The notes under the pieces were generated by a model, which ran no database searches, had not been told where the DNA came from, and saw only the letters and a program-made list of their open reading frames with translations. A program made the position numbers and the translations under genes. DNA of 5,694 nt, taken from Candidatus Bathyarchaeota archaeon (lineage in GTDB: Archaea; Thermoproteota; Bathyarchaeia; TCS64). Positions 1-5,431 of the stretch are shown here, piece by piece (position 1 is the stretch's first letter; every line of letters starts with the position of its first letter). The stretch is taken from NCBI GenBank assembly GCA_014730055.1, contig WJIV01000025.1, positions 1-5,694 of the forward strand, in the 5' to 3' direction.

Positions 1-1
1 A

Positions 2-904
2 TACAAGGACGTTAACCCTGAAAATGTACTGGTTACCGGGGGTGCTATTGAAGCTAATTTCAACAGTTTCTATAGTCTTGTTGAGCCGGGTGATACCGTG
101 ATATCTGTATTTCCTACATATCAGCAGCTATTTAGCGTTCCTGCTGGGTTTGGTGCAAATGTAAAGCGCCTTTTACTTACATTGGAGAATAAGTGGTTAC
201 CAGATCTAGAAGCTTTGAAGGATCTTATTGACAAGAAGACAAAGATGATAGTTCTAAATAACCCAAATAATCCTTGCGGGAGCTTGTTAGATGAATCCAT
301 GTTGAATGGCATCTGTGAGATAGCCGAGGAAGTAGGTGCCTATGTCCACTGTGATGAGGCCTATAGGGGCTTGTACATAAAAAACTCCTACTCAACGCCT
401 TCTATTGTTGATATTTACGAGAAAGGAATAGCAACAGGGAGCTTTAGTAAGCCTTTCAGTCTTACTGGGTTAAGACTAGGTTGGATAACCGCCGACGAGG
501 AGACCATATACAAGTGCATGCTTCATAGAGATTACACAACAATCAGTAAGAGCATGCTTGATGAAGCTCTTGCATCCCTAGCAATGGACTATATAGATTC
601 TATTCTAGAGAGGAATAACCGAATAGTAAGAGAGAACCATACTATCCTTGATGGGTGGGTAAGAAAAGAGCCCCTGATTGAATGGATTCCACCGAAAGCC
701 GGGAGTGTAGGATTCATGCAGCACAATTTAGATTTACCTGCATCGAAAGTCTGTCTCGATCTGATGGAAGAGGAAAGTACATTTCTTGTACCCGGGGATT
801 GCTTTGAGCATCCGGATCATCTAAGGATAGGTTACGGTAACCCCAAGAATACTTTAATGGAAGGACTAAAGCGATTATCTCGTTTCCTTGAGAGATACTT
901 ATGA
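2..904 (+). CDS. PLP-dependent aminotransferase class I/II (fold type I), 5'-truncated by window edge
   Basis: Transfers an amino group between an amino acid and a 2-oxo acid using pyridoxal phosphate; cytoplasmic. The frame is open from base 2, and the first residues already match the family (VTGGAIEAN, then EPGDTV and the PTYQQL tyrosine loop). The GTG at 98 is therefore internal and the true start lies before the window. Of about 370-390 residues usual for the family, 300 are visible. In fragment numbering: NNPNNPCG (about 86-93) holds the cofactor-contacting Asn; DEAY (118-121) holds the Asp that pairs with the pyridine nitrogen and the Tyr; SFSKPFSLTGLRLGW contains the Schiff-base Lys150 (codon 449-451) and phosphate-binding Arg; LRIGYG supplies the substrate-carboxylate Arg275. 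No essential residue of the visible part is missing. Substrate cannot be read from sequence; aspartate/aromatic-type or VioD-like (capreomycidine synthase-like) members are alternatives. It ends in TGA, which shows TGA works as a stop here. Family is certain, substrate unknown. Confidence 0.93.
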   Translation, partial: YKDVNPENVLVTGGAIEANFNSFYSLVEPGDTVISVFPTYQQLFSVPAGFGANVKRLLLTLENKWLPDLEALKDLIDKKTKMIVLNNPNNPCGSLLDESMLNGICEIAEEVGAYVHCDEAYRGLYIKNSYSTPSIVDIYEKGIATGSFSKPFSLTGLRLGWITADEETIYKCMLHRDYTTISKSMLDEALASLAMDYIDSILERNNRIVRENHTILDGWVRKEPLIEWIPPKAGSVGFMQHNLDLPASKVCLDLMEEESTFLVPGDCFEHPDHLRIGYGNPKNTLMEGLKRLSRFLERYL

Positions 905-975
905 GGCATAAGCTATTCCCTAATAAGGAAATTGTTCACTTCAAAGAACTCGAGAGGATAAAATATATTAATTAA
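901..975 (+). CDS. Possible 24-codon small ORF overlapping the aminotransferase stop (ATGA)
   Basis: An ATG at 901 overlaps the aminotransferase stop codon as ATGA, the classic arrangement for translational coupling. It opens a 24-residue frame ending with TAA at 973. The peptide begins MRHKLFPNKE and ends ELERIKYIN; it is basic and amphipathic, with no cysteine and no membrane segment. A weak purine stretch (GAGAG at 890-894) lies six bases before the ATG. I recognise no family. It may equally be chance, since one short open frame after a stop is common; its only support is the overlap geometry and a base composition less A/T-rich than the spacer after it. Confidence 0.22.
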   Translation: MRHKLFPNKEIVHFKELERIKYIN

Positions 976-991
976 CTTGGCTCCAAGGAAT

Positions 992-1543
992 TTATTTCAA
1001 TATTTTACTGAGCTTAACACCCAACCTGTACGCTTCATCTAGCTTCTCTGGTAATTCGTAAATCGGAACGTCTCTTTTTGTCTCAGGGTCATAAGTGCGG
1101 CATTCCAGTATGTGTAGGTCGATTTTGAAATGTGGGGCTATACGTTTGAACATATTAGCTGCTGACTGGTAGTGGTGACGATAAGTGAACAAAACTGCGA
1201 ATGTCTTATTTTCGAATCCACTCCAAGCTAGTGCTTCCATCCTATCTTGAACAAGCTTTAGCTGTGCTGTAATGTAGCCCCAGTACATTGGAGATGCCCA
1301 TATAATTAGGTTTGAATCCCTGTAAGCTCTATAGATTGCTTGCATGTCGTCCTTTACATTACATTCGTTTGGATAATCTTTGCAGCTCAGGCATCCTTGA
1401 CAGGGAGATATCTCAAGATCGTTGATGTAGAAATGTTCAATTATGTGAGAACCTGATTTGTTTAAACCTTCTATTACACAGTCAGTTAAAGTATCACTGT
1501 TTTTTCCTCTACGTGGGCTTCCGTGAAGCACTGTAACCTTCAT
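992..1543 (-). CDS. Flavodoxin-family NAD(P)H/FMN reductase, iron-sulfur flavoprotein (Isf)-like
   Basis: A 183-residue cytoplasmic flavodoxin-fold protein expected to bind FMN and move electrons from NAD(P)H or ferredoxin to an acceptor. The N-terminal strand and phosphate loop are MKVTVLHGSPRRGKNSDTL (1-19), typical of the NADPH-dependent FMN reductase/Isf group. Cysteines 48, 51, 54 and 61 form C-x2-C-x2-C-x6-C, matching the compact cysteine motif (CX2CX2CX4-7C) that holds a 4Fe-4S cluster in Methanosarcina Isf. SPMYWG (84-89) is the second flavin-contacting loop. Length is normal (about 180-200). The ATG at 1543 is fixed by an in-frame stop five codons upstream. There is no Shine-Dalgarno; a TATA-like box about 24 bases upstream suggests a leaderless message. 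It converges on the aminotransferase and diverges from the HEAT-like gene, so it is probably transcribed alone. Many relatives with this motif are annotated only as flavodoxin family proteins, and cluster binding is inferred. Confidence 0.9.
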   Translation of the reverse strand: MKVTVLHGSPRRGKNSDTLTDCVIEGLNKSGSHIIEHFYINDLEISPCQGCLSCKDYPNECNVKDDMQAIYRAYRDSNLIIWASPMYWGYITAQLKLVQDRMEALAWSGFENKTFAVLFTYRHHYQSAANMFKRIAPHFKIDLHILECRTYDPETKRDVPIYELPEKLDEAYRLGVKLSKILK

Positions 1544-1561
1544 GTCTTTACAAATTTAAAA

Positions 1562-1571
1562 TTTAAATAAA
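1562..1571 (-). promoter_or_regulatory. TATA-like box for the flavoprotein gene
   Basis: On the minus strand this reads TTTATTTAAA, centred about 24 bases before the ATG at 1543, with an A-run just upstream where the archaeal BRE would sit. The spacing would give a transcript that starts at or next to the start codon. The whole spacer is A/T-rich, so a chance match is possible. Confidence 0.35.
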
Positions 1572-1703
1572 TTTTTTATGACATAATTTATTGTTAATTT
1601 AGAAACATTTTTTGTCGTTTTAACATCTACGCCGTAATTTTTATGGAAAATACTCAATCAGTGATATTTAATTGATTGTATTTATGAATCTTCAATTAAT
1701 TTA

Positions 1704-1720
1704 TTCGATAGAAAATCGAA
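1704..1720. promoter_or_regulatory. TTCGAT-5-ATCGAA palindrome, candidate operator
   Basis: Six bases of perfect dyad symmetry (TTCGATAGAAAATCGAA) end directly at the TATA-like box of the next gene, and a third TTCGAA lies at 1728-1733. A dimeric repressor bound here would cover the BRE/TATA. That is inferred from position only; no regulator is encoded in the window. Confidence 0.3.
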
Positions 1721-1729
1721 AATTATATT
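1721..1729 (+). promoter_or_regulatory. TATA-like box for the HEAT-like gene
   Basis: AATTATATT is centred about 33 bases before the ATG at 1758, which would give a leader of only a few bases. This fits the absence of a Shine-Dalgarno before that start. Confidence 0.35.
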
Positions 1730-1757
1730 CGAAGCTTGTATTGTTTTCAAGTAACTA

Positions 1758-2393
1758 ATGTGTGCATATTATTCTCCTCTTACGCGTTTTATTGAGAGCA
1801 TGAAAATTGATTACCAAAAATGGCATGATGGGATCGGATATGATCTTGATGCAATTAATGACGCTAATGAAGAAGAACGTAAGGAAATAGAAAAAACCCT
1901 CATAAATAGAAATCCTCCAGACTGGCGGGATATAGAAGCCCTTGCAACCCTGGATACAAAAGGAGCACACTTAGCACTCAAATCTTCTATATTAAATGGC
2001 ACAGACGATATAAACATGGCAGTACTGAGATTTGCTCCCAAGCTGGTAAACGATCAATTAAAAACTAAACTAATAGTTAAAGCATTAAATTCTGCTAATT
2101 TTTATAATGGCTTATCACCTGCCTTGGATCTAGTTGAAAATTTTCACCCTGAAGAAATAGTTAGAGAATTGATTCAAGGATTACTCAAACGCGAGGGTGA
2201 AGTAGCAGTGCATTTTGCCGCAATGTTGTTTTATATTTATGGTAAAGCTGATAGTCCCTTTGACCTAGAAAATCGCACATTCTTCTTAAAATTTAATACT
2301 CATGAGCCATCTGAACGTAAAGCTATTTTTAGGGAATTATGCGGAAAAATTAATGTAAATTGTATAGAATATTTGGATCGCATCAAAATCTAG
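1758..2393 (+). CDS. HEAT-like alpha-helical protein of unknown function
   Basis: A 211-residue soluble protein without signal peptide or membrane segment. Residues about 50-180 look like successive helical pairs of the HEAT/armadillo type (DWRDIEALATLDT, then MAVLRFAPKLVND, then PEEIVRELIQGLLKREGEVA). The N-terminal FIESMKIDYQKWHDGIGYDL and C-terminal FFLKFNTHEPSERKAIFRELC segments resemble, from memory, conserved blocks of bacterial HEAT-like hypothetical proteins sometimes seen beside secreted-effector loci; I cannot name a Pfam family or assign a function. HEAT proteins usually act as protein-binding scaffolds. A TAA two codons before the ATG at 1758 bounds the start; an internal ATG at 1800 (MKIDYQKW) would drop 14 residues, including FIES, and is less likely. 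Arginine codons are 7 CGN and 4 AGR, against 10 and 18 in the hydrolase at 3868-5217, and the gene is more A/T-rich; both hint at transfer from a bacterium. It converges on the DUF3795 gene. Confidence 0.75.
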   Translation: MCAYYSPLTRFIESMKIDYQKWHDGIGYDLDAINDANEEERKEIEKTLINRNPPDWRDIEALATLDTKGAHLALKSSILNGTDDINMAVLRFAPKLVNDQLKTKLIVKALNSANFYNGLSPALDLVENFHPEEIVRELIQGLLKREGEVAVHFAAMLFYIYGKADSPFDLENRTFFLKFNTHEPSERKAIFRELCGKINVNCIEYLDRIKI

Positions 2394-2406
2394 AATAATT
2401 GGCTTT

Positions 2407-2466
2407 CTACAGAAGTAAATCCTTTCTATATAGTGAAGCTTTACAGTGGTGACAGTTTTCCTCGTA
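2407..2466 (-). pseudogene. Severed zinc-ribbon tail of the DUF3795 gene
   Basis: These 19 sense codons plus a TAG stop continue the DUF3795 frame past its TGA. They encode YEENCHHCKASLYR and then a short leucine-rich end. C-x2-C here completes the spacing of a zinc ribbon begun before the stop. The tail has no start codon of its own in place and stops 13 bases from the end of the converging HEAT-like gene, the distance expected if this were the original gene end. Confidence 0.6.
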
Positions 2467-2877
2467 TCAAGAGTAAGGCTCTCCGCAATTTCTACATCTC
2501 CATTTCTTATCCTGCTCTTCAAGCCATTTTGACTTGTTCTCTTTCATTTTTATCAAATTCTGTCTAATTTTTTCACCCCTTTTTGAACAGAAGTCTTCAA
2601 GATTTGAATATTCCTCACAGGAATATTCCCAGAACTCCTCACATTGATGGCAATATCTCAAACCTTTCTTCTCAAGACATTCCCAAGGAGTGCACTTCCT
2701 GCAATTTGGCCATTTCTCTTCATCTCTTGCAAAGCAGCCATTGCACTTAACCTGCTCAGTTTCCACCTTCTGCCACTCAGCAATCTGTTCTAAGAAATCA
2801 CCACCATCCCTTTCTGATCTATAAATATAGCAGGCTCCACAATATATTCCACAGCGTGACGGAAGAACGACAGACAT
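2467..2877 (-). CDS. DUF3795 cysteine-rich zinc-binding protein with C-terminal zinc ribbon cut by TGA
   Basis: A 136-residue cytoplasmic protein of the DUF3795 family; function unknown, metal binding inferred from cysteines. The family signature CGIYCGACYIY (9-19) is followed by CNGC (45-48), CRKCTPWEC (59-67), the KG-C-x2-C block (71-79), and single cysteines at 87 and 97 before a basic helix (about 98-125). The end, WRCRNCGEPYS, is the first knuckle of a zinc ribbon (C128, C131). After the TGA at 2467-2469 the same frame runs on for 19 codons to a TAG at 2407-2409 and carries ENCHHC, the second knuckle. The unbroken ribbon would be CX2C-X10-CX2C in a 156-residue protein. So this is either a recent nonsense mutation, a read-through, or a sequence error; the DUF3795 core itself is whole. 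The ATG is fixed by an upstream in-frame stop and sits about 25 bases from a TATA-like box. Confidence 0.88.
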   Translation of the reverse strand: MSVVLPSRCGIYCGACYIYRSERDGGDFLEQIAEWQKVETEQVKCNGCFARDEEKWPNCRKCTPWECLEKKGLRYCHQCEEFWEYSCEEYSNLEDFCSKRGEKIRQNLIKMKENKSKWLEEQDKKWRCRNCGEPYS

Positions 2878-2897
2878 GAAAATGGTTTACCTTGGGG

Positions 2898-2905
2898 ATA
2901 TTTAT
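2898..2905 (-). promoter_or_regulatory. TATA-like box for the DUF3795 gene
   Basis: The minus strand reads ATAAATAT, centred about 25 bases before the ATG at 2877, exactly the spacing for a leaderless archaeal transcript. It lies in the spacer after the DUF6935-like gene, so the DUF3795 gene can be expressed on its own. Confidence 0.4.
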
Positions 2906-2925
2906 GCTTATTTTTTCAGATCTGA

Positions 2926-2938
2926 TTTTTTTAAAAAA
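2926..2938 (-). terminator. Oligo-U terminator candidate after the DUF6935-like gene
   Basis: Seven T followed by six A on the plus strand means the minus-strand transcript carries a run of six U starting about 20 bases past the DUF6935-like stop at 2959. Archaeal RNA polymerase terminates at such runs without needing a hairpin. The T/A palindrome could also act on plus-strand transcription. Confidence 0.4.
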
Positions 2939-2958
2939 TAAATATTTGTTTGTTATTA

Positions 2959-3450
2959 TTAAAAGTCGTTTTGTTCAGATAGTGGTTTCTTTACTCCTGT
3001 GCATATTGAGGAGTATTCAACAAGTTTCCACTCATTATCTCTATTTTTCTGAACCTGTACCGGAGTTAGAAAATCCTTCCCTTTGGATTTAATGAAGATC
3101 TTAAGTCTCTCATTAATTTCCTCCTCGCGTAGTACTGTTAACTCTAGATTTGATTCATTTACCTGGTAATTATTTTCAGGAGAACCTCCCAGATATGACC
3201 TTGCTATATTGGGGTTATCTTGAAATCTTCTCAGGAAATAACCAGCACTTCGTCCTAGCATAAGACCAGTTGGAGATTCATTATCCTCTAGACAGTCTTT
3301 CTTAGAAACTATCACAGTCATCATATTTTCAGCCTCATCTAGGTTCTTCTCGATGTTTAAAGCTGCCAATAGGTAGAGCATGATTACTTTATACGGATCA
3401 GAAGACACATGATTCCATTTTGAAATGAATTCATCCAAGTTATAGATCAT
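2959..3450 (-). CDS. DUF6935-like protein of unknown function
   Basis: A 163-residue soluble protein with no signal peptide or membrane helix. From memory it follows the pattern of DUF6935, best known in Clostridia: an N-terminal helix (YNLDEFISKWN), a helical middle, GGSPENNYQVNES (about 88-100), then a beta-rich C-terminal part (KIFIKSKGKDFLTPVQVQKN, EWKLVEYSSICTGVKKP). The usual GADSPRP-like stretch is here changed to KGKDFLTP, so the match is recognisable but divergent. No catalytic motif is visible and no function is known to me. The ATG at 3450 gives a start that fits the family; a TTG at 3471 would add MKTIKEK and cannot be excluded. No Shine-Dalgarno is seen before either. A TATA-like ATAATTATTTAT (minus strand, about 3493-3505) lies suitably upstream. 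The DUF3795 gene follows on the same strand after 81 bases with its own promoter, so an operon is possible but not required. Confidence 0.7.
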   Translation of the reverse strand: MIYNLDEFISKWNHVSSDPYKVIMLYLLAALNIEKNLDEAENMMTVIVSKKDCLEDNESPTGLMLGRSAGYFLRRFQDNPNIARSYLGGSPENNYQVNESNLELTVLREEEINERLKIFIKSKGKDFLTPVQVQKNRDNEWKLVEYSSICTGVKKPLSEQNDF

Positions 3451-3492
3451 TTTTTCTTTGATTGTTTTCAATTAATTTCAACAATGTAATAG

Positions 3493-3508
3493 GATAAATA
3501 ATTATAAA
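3493..3508 (-). promoter_or_regulatory. TATA-like region for the DUF6935-like gene
   Basis: An A/T-only stretch reading TTTTATAATTATTTAT on the minus strand, roughly 43-58 bases before the ATG at 3450. It would give a leader of about 20-25 bases. Low sequence complexity makes this tentative. Confidence 0.28.
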
Positions 3509-3750
3509 AAATGTACAATAGAATGGCCCTTGTGATATATTTTTATCTGCGGATTTACTTATCAACCCAAAGTAGTATTTATTCAAATTAATCTAAACAT
3601 TAGAAATACGAATTTGGTATTTTGGAAAATTATTGATTTTGCTGAGAAGTTGCATGATATCGATAGATATGAGCTAGTTTTGTTTGACATCAGCATGGTC
3701 CTCGTTATCATTATGGATATAGTTTTGAAGTTTTCTATCTATCTAATGGC

Positions 3751-3766
3751 CTCTTTTTTTGAAGAG
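3751..3766 (+). terminator. Weak hairpin with T7 run
   Basis: CTCTT at 3751-3755 can pair with AAGAG at 3762-3766 around a T-rich loop; the T7 run is the stronger archaeal-type signal. It lies near the end of the unexplained open frame at 3536-3781 and upstream of the hydrolase promoter, so it could stop stray rightward transcription. Confidence 0.22.
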
Positions 3767-3799
3767 TCTCTAAATATGTAAAAACAGTAAACAATTGTC

Positions 3800-3808
3800 T
3801 AAATAATA
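3800..3808 (+). promoter_or_regulatory. TATA-like box for the serine hydrolase gene
   Basis: TAAATAATA, centred about 64 bases before the ATG, would place the transcript start near 3830 with a leader of some 35-40 bases. Just downstream is an interrupted palindrome (TCAGC-GA-GCTGA, 3812-3823) and a GCTTAAGC palindrome (3831-3838), possible regulator sites between box and start. Confidence 0.3.
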
Positions 3809-3867
3809 TGTTCAGCGAGCTGAGATCTATGCTTAAGCTGAAATAATCAGGGTTATCTGTATCAGGT

Positions 3868-5217
3868 ATGAGTGTTTTGGACGATAAAGTGGCATCGGGG
3901 GTTCGGGTCTTTAATAGTTGGACAGAGAGTCAGATGGCCTACAGTGGGCAGCCGGGTATGAGTGTGGCTGTCATCAGGGATCAAGAGATCATATGGAGCA
4001 GGGCCTTCGGGTACGCCGACCTAGAAGCTGAGAGAAAGGCATCTCCCGAGACTATATACAGGATCGCCTCAATCACAAAACTATTTACAAGCACGGCCAT
4101 CATGCAGCTCAGAGATATGGGTAAACTCAGCATACATGACTCTATCAATGATTACCTTGATTGGTTTGAGATCGAAGAGCAGAAGGGTGAGACCATAACC
4201 ATAGAGAACCTAATAACCCACACGAGTGGGCTTCCCCGTGAAGCGGCGGGACCTTACTGGACTACTGTTGAATTCCCATCCAAAGAGGAGATCATAAGGA
4301 ACCTGCCATCCCAGGAGCATCCTTTAAGACCCTGGAGGAAGTGGAAATACAGCAACTTAGCGCTTAGTCTCGCAGGTTACATCGTTGAGGAAGCTTCAGG
4401 CGTACCTTATGAGAACTATGTCGAGACTAACATATTCAAGCCACTTGGTATGAATGATACATATATCAAGGACGTACCACGGGATCACCCGAGATTAGCT
4501 AAGGGTTACGGTCGACGCATGCCTAATGGCACAAGGGAGGTCAGTAAATATACGAGCAGCAAGGGCATCAACCCGGCTGCAAACATGGCCACAACAGTCA
4601 TGGACCTAGCGAAGTTTGCTATGCTCCAATTCAGGTTAGATGAAGACGATCCTGTGCTCACGGGGGAGACTCTCAGGGAGATGCACCGTGTTCGCTGGCT
4701 TGCTCCAAATTGGGACGTTGGATGGGGTCTTGGCTTCAATATTCAGAGAATAGATGGTAAAACATATCATGGTCACGGGGGATCTGTGCCAGGCTATAGA
4801 ACCAACTTACGAATTGACCTGAAGGATAAGGTGGCTATTATTGTATTCACAAACGCTGGGGACGGTGAACCAGTGAAGTACGTCGAGAAGGCCTTCAAAT
4901 GGATCGCACCAGGACTAGCACCGAAGCAGGATGAGAAACCAGAGATGGACTTTGAGCGATACACAGGAAAGTTCAGGAATAGGTGGGGGGACACAGAGGT
5001 ACTGATCTACAACAGTGAATTAATCATGATCAACCCCCAGCTCCCCGATCCCATGATCGAATATACAACACTAGAACATGTTGAGGGCGACAAGTTCAGG
5101 ATGAAGGCCACTGGATACGGAAGCCATAATGAGTATGCGATTTATGAGTTTGAGGAAGGAAAAGTAAAACGCCTTAGAACAGGAGAGAATTATACTTATC
5201 CAGTGGATGAGTGGTAA
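3868..5217 (+). CDS. Serine hydrolase, class C beta-lactamase/esterase/PBP-like
   Basis: A complete 449-residue enzyme of the beta-lactamase superfamily that uses an active-site serine to form an acyl-enzyme. Ser68-Ile-Thr-Lys71 is the SxxK nucleophile motif, Tyr161-Ser-Asn163 the YxN base motif, and His303-Gly-Gly305 the HxG motif replacing KTG. HTSGLP (118-123) and GMSVAVIRD (30-38) are further family blocks. The HxG form is usual for esterases, D-aminopeptidases and peptidases rather than true beta-lactamases, so hydrolysis of an ester or peptide is more likely than antibiotic resistance. Residues about 360-449 form a beta-rich, lipocalin-like tail (YTGKFRNRWGDTEVLIY to the end) as in many relatives. 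No signal peptide or membrane anchor is present, so it should act in the cytoplasm. An in-frame TAA at 3844 leaves 3868 as the only sensible start; a good Shine-Dalgarno is missing. It is less A/T-rich than the region upstream and prefers AGG/AGA arginine codons. Substrate unknown. Confidence 0.93.
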   Translation: MSVLDDKVASGVRVFNSWTESQMAYSGQPGMSVAVIRDQEIIWSRAFGYADLEAERKASPETIYRIASITKLFTSTAIMQLRDMGKLSIHDSINDYLDWFEIEEQKGETITIENLITHTSGLPREAAGPYWTTVEFPSKEEIIRNLPSQEHPLRPWRKWKYSNLALSLAGYIVEEASGVPYENYVETNIFKPLGMNDTYIKDVPRDHPRLAKGYGRRMPNGTREVSKYTSSKGINPAANMATTVMDLAKFAMLQFRLDEDDPVLTGETLREMHRVRWLAPNWDVGWGLGFNIQRIDGKTYHGHGGSVPGYRTNLRIDLKDKVAIIVFTNAGDGEPVKYVEKAFKWIAPGLAPKQDEKPEMDFERYTGKFRNRWGDTEVLIYNSELIMINPQLPDPMIEYTTLEHVEGDKFRMKATGYGSHNEYAIYEFEEGKVKRLRTGENYTYPVDEW

Positions 5218-5231
5218 CTAGTTTGATCCCC

Positions 5232-5236
5232 TTTTT
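5232..5236 (+). terminator. Oligo-T terminator candidate after the hydrolase
   Basis: A run of five T begins 15 bases past the TAA of the hydrolase, in a CCCCTTTTTCC context without a hairpin. This fits the U-tract mode of archaeal termination but is short. Confidence 0.3.
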
Positions 5237-5315
5237 CCATATTTAACCGGGCTTAAGTTAACGAACTATAGCAATAATACTTTCTTCACAGAGAAGAGTA
5301 GGATAAAAATGCATT

Positions 5316-5325
5316 TCATATAATT
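5316..5325 (+). promoter_or_regulatory. TATA-like box in the intergenic region after the hydrolase
   Basis: TCATATAATT could start a rightward transcript near 5345, which would begin at the inverted repeats that follow. The next plus-strand ORF is only the 11-codon one at 5432, and the longer gene here runs the other way, so such a transcript would be a small or antisense RNA. Inferred from position alone. Confidence 0.22.
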
Positions 5326-5346
5326 AAAGTAATATCTTTGAAATTA

Positions 5347-5427
5347 GTTTCAAAAACCTGACATAAGAATTTGATTAAGTATTCTCTAATTTTGAAACCC
5401 TAAATTCTCCTATAAATTAGAGGAGGA
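5347..5427 (+). repeat. Set of competing inverted repeats ahead of a Shine-Dalgarno
   Basis: Three pairings share bases. GTTTCAAAA (5347-5355) pairs with TTTTGAAAC (5390-5398), 9 of 9. CTCTAATTT (5384-5392) pairs with AAATTAGAG (5414-5422), 9 of 9. TTCTCCT (5405-5411) pairs with AGGAGGA (5421-5427) through one G-U, hiding the Shine-Dalgarno. The first two overlap at 5390-5392 and the last two at 5421-5422, so they exclude each other, as in attenuators. On the other strand the same repeats lie just past the stop of the DUF2834 gene and could mark its 3' end. Confidence 0.35.
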
Positions 5428-5431
5428 AAAT

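Larger units (their letters stand above)
1544..1757. other. A/T-rich divergent promoter region
   Basis: This 214-base spacer separates two divergently transcribed genes. I see no RNA gene and no convincing ORF in it. It holds TATA-like boxes for both genes, an inverted repeat of TTAATTGA (1668-1675) with TCAATTAA (1692-1699), and a TTCGAT/ATCGAA palindrome (1704-1720) against the rightward promoter. Confidence 0.5.
3472..3867. other. 396-base A/T-rich intergenic region without a confident gene
   Basis: Contains the promoter zones of the two divergent flanking genes and no tRNA or rRNA signature. A plus-strand frame is open from 3536 to a TAA at 3779-3781 (81 codons). Its first ATG is only at 3695, leaving 28 residues; a TTG at 3614 would give 56. 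The stretch DRYELVLFDISMVLVIIMDI looks like a membrane helix. It might be a gene remnant or a small membrane protein; I recognise no family. A weak hairpin with seven T (3751-3766) lies near its end. Confidence 0.4.

Noticed and set aside
98..100. GTG at 98 as the start of the aminotransferase
   Set aside because: The 32 codons before it, back to base 2, already encode conserved aminotransferase sequence, so the gene is cut by the window edge.
1755..2041. Minus-strand open frames antisense to the HEAT-like gene
   Set aside because: They lie wholly within a better supported gene on the other strand (the first also a few bases past its start) and their translations show no family motif.
2467..2469. 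Selenocysteine encoded by the TGA in the DUF3795 gene
   Set aside because: The TGA falls between the two zinc knuckles, not at a cysteine position. Only 13 bases separate the extended end from the converging gene, leaving little room for an archaeal 3' SECIS, and no such hairpin is evident.
2892..3092. Plus-strand frame across the spacer and the 3' end of the DUF6935-like gene
   Set aside because: It is built from T-rich spacer and antisense codons of a recognisable protein; its phenylalanine/isoleucine-rich translation reflects composition.
4506..4994. Two minus-strand frames inside the hydrolase gene
   Set aside because: They are antisense to the region carrying the HxG motif and the linker of a clearly intact enzyme; their translations look random.
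3868..5217. Antibiotic-inactivating beta-lactamase
   Set aside because: The third motif is HGG rather than KTG, and there is no export signal, which points to an esterase/peptidase-like member of the superfamily.
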